Source: Gammaproteobacteria bacterium
GTDB taxonomy: Bacteria > Pseudomonadota > Gammaproteobacteria > Steroidobacterales > Rariloculaceae
Reading direction: 5' to 3'
Length of the DNA stretch: 15,019 bases
Assembly (NCBI GenBank): GCA_017577365.1
Contig: PKRJ01000073.1
Span: 1-15,019, forward strand
Numbering within the stretch: the first letter of the stretch is position 1; every line of letters starts with the position of its first letter. Shown here in pieces: positions 14,256 through 15,019 of the stretch. The position numbers were made by a program, and so were the translations under genes. A model generated the notes under the pieces. The model saw nothing but the letters and a program-made list of their open reading frames with translations. It was not told the origin of the DNA and did no database searches.

Positions 14256-14266
14256 TCGCGGAGCCG
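14244..14266. terminator. Hairpin enclosing the stop codon of the barrel-protein gene
   Basis: A perfect 9-bp stem (CGGCTCCGC / GCGGAGCCG) with a 5-base loop places the TGA stop (14253-14255) in the loop. It is a candidate for 3'-end formation or mRNA stabilisation; a T-run is lacking. Confidence 0.35.
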
Positions 14267-14351
14267 GTCACCCTCCCTCTCCTCCGCGGGCGCTCGTGAC
14301 CGCCGGGTTGGCTCACGTCCGGCCCGGCATGACTGTGCTATCTTGAGCCCA

Positions 14352-14370
14352 GGCCGGGGAAACCTCGGCC
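14352..14370 (+). other. Hairpin upstream of the M48 protease gene
   Basis: GGCCGGGG and CCTCGGCC pair over 8 positions, including one G-U, with an AAA loop, 47 bases before the ATG at 14418. It could shape the 5' leader of the protease mRNA or be chance in GC-rich DNA. Confidence 0.25.
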
Positions 14371-14417
14371 CGAAAATCGACTCCAATGGGCTAGCGACCT
14401 CAAAGGGGTAGATCGAG

Positions 14418-15019
14418 ATGCGGGACCGGATGTCGAGCGGGCGCTTCCTGACGCTTGCGGCGAGCTTTCTTTCCGGGTTGCTGTTCATGCAGGCCGGACA
14501 GGCCCAGATATTCGTCACCGAGAAGGAGATCGAGCGCCAATCCCGTCTCGAGTGGATGATGATGAAGCGCCACGTACCGCTGGCTCCGTCCAAGCGCCTG
14601 CAGAGCTACGTCGAGTGCGTGGCGAACAGCATCATCGACATCCTTCCGCCGGAATACGGCGACCTCGCATGGGAGGTCGTCGTGTTCGATGACGAGACGA
14701 TCAACGCCTTCGCGATGCCGGGCGGCAAGGTCGGGGTGTTCACCGGCATTCTGAAGGTCGCGGATACCCCAGACGCGCTCGCCGCGGTCATCGGCCACGA
14801 GATCGCACACCTGACGTCCAATCACGTGATGGAACGGGCAAAGCGCCAATCGCGCACCGAGCTCGGCGTGCTGCTCGGCAACGCGGCGACCGGCATGGGC
14901 GACATTCTGCGCACCGGCGCGGCGCTTGGACTGACCTTGCCCTACGGTCGCAAGCAGGAGAGCGAAGCCGACGTCGTCGGCCTCGAATACATGGCGAAGG
15001 CGGGCTACGACCCTCGCGC
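14418..15019 (+). CDS. Exported M48-family zinc metalloprotease (3' end beyond the window)
   Basis: The frame is open from ATG 14418 to the window end, giving the first 200 residues. A GGGG-containing Shine-Dalgarno lies about 9 bases upstream. Residues 1-29 form a signal peptide (hydrophobic FLTLAASFLSGLLFM, ending QAGQA). The zinc site is complete: HEIAH at 127-131 supplies two histidines and the catalytic Glu, and ESEAD at 181-185 supplies the third ligand (Glu181). The segment INAFAMPGGKVGVFTGIL, just before HEIAH, is typical of periplasmic M48 proteases of the BepA/LoiP type, which control outer-membrane protein quality. Whether a TPR domain follows, as in BepA, cannot be seen. Confidence 0.92.
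   Translation, partial: MRDRMSSGRFLTLAASFLSGLLFMQAGQAQIFVTEKEIERQSRLEWMMMKRHVPLAPSKRLQSYVECVANSIIDILPPEYGDLAWEVVVFDDETINAFAMPGGKVGVFTGILKVADTPDALAAVIGHEIAHLTSNHVMERAKRQSRTELGVLLGNAATGMGDILRTGAALGLTLPYGRKQESEADVVGLEYMAKAGYDPR

Noticed and set aside
1..15019. CRISPR arrays, tRNA or rRNA genes, insertion sequences
   Set aside because: No spaced short repeats, tRNA cloverleaf-like segments, rRNA-like sequence or transposase reading frames were seen.

Overview
The window is high-GC DNA with short intergenic gaps, signal-peptide-bearing exported proteins, an M48 protease, an outer-membrane-type beta-barrel candidate and typical proteobacterial regulators (HxlR, GcvA-like LysR). A gammaproteobacterium or close relative is the best fit. 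This rests mainly on an Escherichia-like dif sequence and matching KOPS motifs; the order or genus cannot be fixed from the sequence alone.

Left part (1-7436): two exported serine hydrolases lie on the minus strand, an alpha/beta hydrolase and a tannase/feruloyl-esterase family protein. They are followed by a frameshifted remnant of an ArsI/CadI-type glyoxalase gene. Next come a divergent pair (HxlR regulator / NTF2-like protein), then a LysR regulator divergent from a RidA-like gene and a EutQ-like cupin gene that probably form its target operon. A class I methyltransferase gene converges on the cupin gene. An exported protein of unknown function with a 53-residue-period internal duplication closes this part.

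Centre (7437-8529): this gene-poor stretch carries what looks like the chromosomal dif site (7642-7669, minus orientation). Its 21-bp core is identical to the Escherichia coli site, and 23 of 28 positions match overall. All four FtsK-orienting KOPS octamers (GGGNAGGG) I could find point toward it: three on the plus strand to its left and one on the minus strand to its right. The window therefore probably spans the replication terminus. Just to the right is a frameshifted DUF6817-like pseudogene.

Right part (8530-15019): all genes are on the plus strand. The most interesting unit is a compact five-gene run: CPA1 Na+/H+ antiporter, two DUF1538 membrane proteins (UmpA/UmpB type, reported elsewhere as a two-component cation/proton antiporter), a P-II-like protein with no tyrosine, and AMP nucleosidase. 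The last three junctions are a 4-base ATGA overlap, a 4-base GTGA overlap and a 5-base gap. This suggests cation/proton exchange under nucleotide-sensing control, linked to adenylate-pool adjustment. A small predicted outer-membrane barrel protein and the start of an exported M48 zinc metalloprotease (cut by the window end) follow.
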